Part shown: positions 48,679-50,534 of the stretch, one piece after another
Layout: each line of letters begins with the position of its first letter
Position numbering within the stretch: the stretch's first letter is position 1
The notes under the pieces: generated by a model
The model's database searches: none
What the model saw: only the letters and a program-made list of their open reading frames with translations
Told to the model about the DNA's origin: nothing
Translations under genes and position numbers: made by a program
Assembly (NCBI RefSeq): GCF_003696205.1
Contig: NZ_RFFI01000012.1
Span: 1-50,534 of the forward strand
DNA: 50,534 nt
Direction: 5' to 3'
Source: Cellulomonas triticagri
GTDB lineage: Bacteria; Actinomycetota; Actinomycetes; Actinomycetales; Cellulomonadaceae

Positions 48679-50121
48679 TCAGCGCAGGAGCAGCAGGTCC
48701 TCGCGCGTGCGGACCAGCAGGTGGCCCCCCAGGGCGCTGACCTCGCGGACGTCGTCGGGCAGCGGCACGGTCCACAGCAGCCGCCCGTCGGCCAGCCCGC
48801 GCGCCTCGACCGTCTGCCGTCCCTGCCCCGAGCGTCCCGGGCCGAGCACCACCTCGCCGTCCGTGACCGGCGACCACCACATCAGCCCGCGTTCCGGCGT
48901 CTGCCACGCCACCTGCCCGGTCCGCGCGTCGACCACCTGGTAGCCGTCGACCCCGAGCAGCAGCAGCCGACCGGCCACCTGCGTGCGCGGCGTCCGGTAG
49001 GTGTCCAGGCGCCACAGCTCGTCCCCGTCGGGCAGCGACCGGCCGACGACCGTGCCGCCCTCGTCCAGCACCACCAGGTCGTCCGGGGCGCCGTCGGTCG
49101 CGGTGAGCGCCGGGAACAGCGCCCGGTCGGTGAACAGGGGCTCCCCCTGCCCGTCGCGCACCGTCACCCCGGCACCCCCGGTCCAGGTCGCGAACACCTC
49201 CTCGCCGAGCGACCCCACGGAGAACGACGCGGGCGGCGAGGACGCGAGCAGGCTGCCGTCCCGGACGTCGAGCACCGTCGCCGTCCACCCCTGCACCAGC
49301 ACGAACTCGGGCGTCACCCGCAGGTCCGCGCCCGACACGATGCCCGAGCGCAACCGCATGGGGTCGTCCGCCCGGTGCGACCACCGCAGCGCCCCCGTCG
49401 TCCCGTCGTGGCGGGAGACGCGCGCCCGACCGTCCTCGTCGACGTGCAGCAGGACCAGGTCGTCCGCGACCCGCCCGGCGCCGACCAGCCGGCCCGACGT
49501 CGACCAGGACCCCAGCGGCGCGCCGGTGGCGGCGTCCAGGGCCAGCACCCGCGCCCAGCGCCGCGCGGGCGCGGGCACGGGCGCGTCCGCAACCACGTCC
49601 CGCGGCTGCCGGGGCTCGGGCGGCGGCTCCACCACGCACAGCAGCACGCCCCCGACGTCGCCCCCGCCGTGCGGGCAGGACGTCAGCGGCCGGGTCCCCG
49701 CGACGGCGCCCAGGTCCCGGTCCCAGCGGGTCTCCCCCGACGCCACGTCGTGCGCGACCAACCCGAACCGGCGGTCCCGCACCGCGGCCACCACGAGGAC
49801 GTCCCCCGCCGCGACGACGTCGTCCGTCCGCGCGGCGGGCACCCGCCACCGCGTCCAGGGAGGGCCGTCGAGCGCCGCGAGCATCCCCGCGGGCACCGCG
49901 ACGCGTTCCTCGACCGACGAGACCCGCCCGGCCACCTCGACCGCGGCCAGCGCCACGACCGCGCACACCGCCACCGCCCACCAGCGCCGCCGGCGGCCCT
50001 GGCCGCGCGGCGGGGCCGTCACCCGCGGGGCCTCCCGGGGCCGCACCGGGGCGCGACCGACGCCAGCGACGTCGACGACCTCGACGTCCTGCATCGTCGC
50101 AGCAGACCGCGGGCGGCCCAT
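48679..50121 (-). CDS. PQQ-like beta-propeller repeat protein, membrane anchored
   Basis: A 480-residue protein with a short basic cytoplasmic N-terminus, one transmembrane helix (about 47-65) and an extracytoplasmic domain of repeated blades with VLALDAATG, VVDARTGQVAWQT and SRHDGTTGALRWS, typical of PQQ/WD-like propellers. No catalytic function is indicated; such proteins are scaffolds or binding modules. ATG at 50121 is six bases after TAGGCT (50128-50133), whose TAG is the stop of the FHA gene. Confidence 0.8.
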   Translation of the reverse strand: MGRPRSAATMQDVEVVDVAGVGRAPVRPREAPRVTAPPRGQGRRRRWWAVAVCAVVALAAVEVAGRVSSVEERVAVPAGMLAALDGPPWTRWRVPAARTDDVVAAGDVLVVAAVRDRRFGLVAHDVASGETRWDRDLGAVAGTRPLTSCPHGGGDVGGVLLCVVEPPPEPRQPRDVVADAPVPAPARRWARVLALDAATGAPLGSWSTSGRLVGAGRVADDLVLLHVDEDGRARVSRHDGTTGALRWSHRADDPMRLRSGIVSGADLRVTPEFVLVQGWTATVLDVRDGSLLASSPPASFSVGSLGEEVFATWTGGAGVTVRDGQGEPLFTDRALFPALTATDGAPDDLVVLDEGGTVVGRSLPDGDELWRLDTYRTPRTQVAGRLLLLGVDGYQVVDARTGQVAWQTPERGLMWWSPVTDGEVVLGPGRSGQGRQTVEARGLADGRLLWTVPLPDDVREVSALGGHLLVRTREDLLLLR

Positions 50122-50130
50122 GCGGCCAGC

Positions 50131-50534
50131 CTAGACGCGCACCCCCACGGAGAGCGAGAGGTCGCCGAAGGCCACCAGCGACCCGTCGGTGAGCCGCACC
50201 CGACGGTCCGGCATGCACACGATCCGCTGCCCGTCACCGAGCGTCACGAGGGTGCCGTTGGTCGAGCCGCGGTCCACGACCCACGGACCGTTCTCGTCCA
50301 CACCCAGCATCAGGTGCGTCTTGGAGACCGACCGGCTCGGGTCCGCCACCGGCGCGACCCGCACGCCCGGCAGCGCGTCGGGGTTCCGACCCACCAGCAG
50401 CGGGACGTCCAGCGGCGCGGGCGTGCCGTCCGGCAGCCGCACCCACCAGTCGGCGGCGGCCGGGGCGGCCGCGGCCGCGGGGAACACCTCGGGCGGCAGC
50501 GGCGCGGGGTCCGCCGGGGACCCGGGCCACGACG
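50131..50534 (-). CDS. FHA domain protein (5' end beyond window)
   Basis: Only the C-terminal 133 codons are present; the frame is open to the window end. A Pro/Ala-rich stretch leads into a forkhead-associated domain (LLVGRNPDA, SRSVSKTHLML, VVDRGSTNGT) that binds phosphothreonine peptides. The conserved Arg, Ser, His and Asn residues are present, so the domain is likely functional. It probably belongs to a multi-domain or RDD/FHA protein; this cannot be settled here. Confidence 0.88.
   Translation of the reverse strand, partial: SWPGSPADPAPLPPEVFPAAAAAPAAADWWVRLPDGTPAPLDVPLLVGRNPDALPGVRVAPVADPSRSVSKTHLMLGVDENGPWVVDRGSTNGTLVTLGDGQRIVCMPDRRVRLTDGSLVAFGDLSLSVGVRV

Overview
The window looks like a chromosomal segment of a very high-GC actinobacterium, most likely a member of Micrococcales near Cellulomonas. 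This rests on the strongly GC-biased third codon positions, almost exclusive use of TGA as stop, a translational-type ileS T-box, a DUF4233-ndk pair, a long-type LeuA, maltose-type ABC genes without a local ATPase gene, and many starts that look leaderless. No reference search was possible, so the taxon is an inference. I see no rRNA, tRNA, insertion sequence, prophage or CRISPR array.

Layout. 1-12.1 kb, all on the minus strand: a truncated smc, ndk, a DUF4233 membrane protein, a DHA2-type drug exporter with its TetR regulator, the dihydroxyacetone kinase genes dhaKLM, folC and ileS. ileS has a T-box riboswitch upstream. 12.1-21.1 kb: a phosphoribosyltransferase, a DinB-fold protein, dnaG, a LuxR-type two-component system, a divergent two-gene ABC exporter, dgt and a VapBC-type toxin-antitoxin pair. 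21.1-29.9 kb: an alpha-glucan locus. A minus-strand operon malE-malF-malG-GH13 amylase faces a plus-strand lacI-family regulator and GH13 alpha-glucosidase. 30.0-38.6 kb: dusB, two YibE/F-family membrane proteins, ridA, glyS and the zinc importer znuACB, which has a candidate Zur box on its promoter. 38.6-41.7 kb: a beta-glucoside PTS (IIBCA) and its LicT/BglG antiterminator, with a ribonucleic antiterminator and intrinsic terminator in the leader. 41.9-50.5 kb: a DedA-like protein, a class A PBP with a PASTA domain, uppS, recO, leuA with a previously unlisted leucine-rich leader peptide, a beta-propeller protein and a truncated FHA protein.

How the parts fit. The mal locus would bind maltodextrin, import it, trim it (GH13 amylase) and hydrolyse it to glucose under LacI-family control. 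The PTS permease and DhaM both need the general PTS proteins (EI, and HPr for the permease) from elsewhere. Zinc-related features cluster from 31 to 39 kb: ZnuACB plus histidine-rich tails on several membrane proteins.

The most informative signals are RNA- and promoter-level. There are three RNA switches of different kinds (T-box, peptide leader, RAT antiterminator). About 17 genes have a -10-like hexamer 6-7 nt before the start codon. Three TAG stop codons double as the first bases of the next gene's -10 hexamer. A family of GAGGTCG-based palindromes sits between genes.
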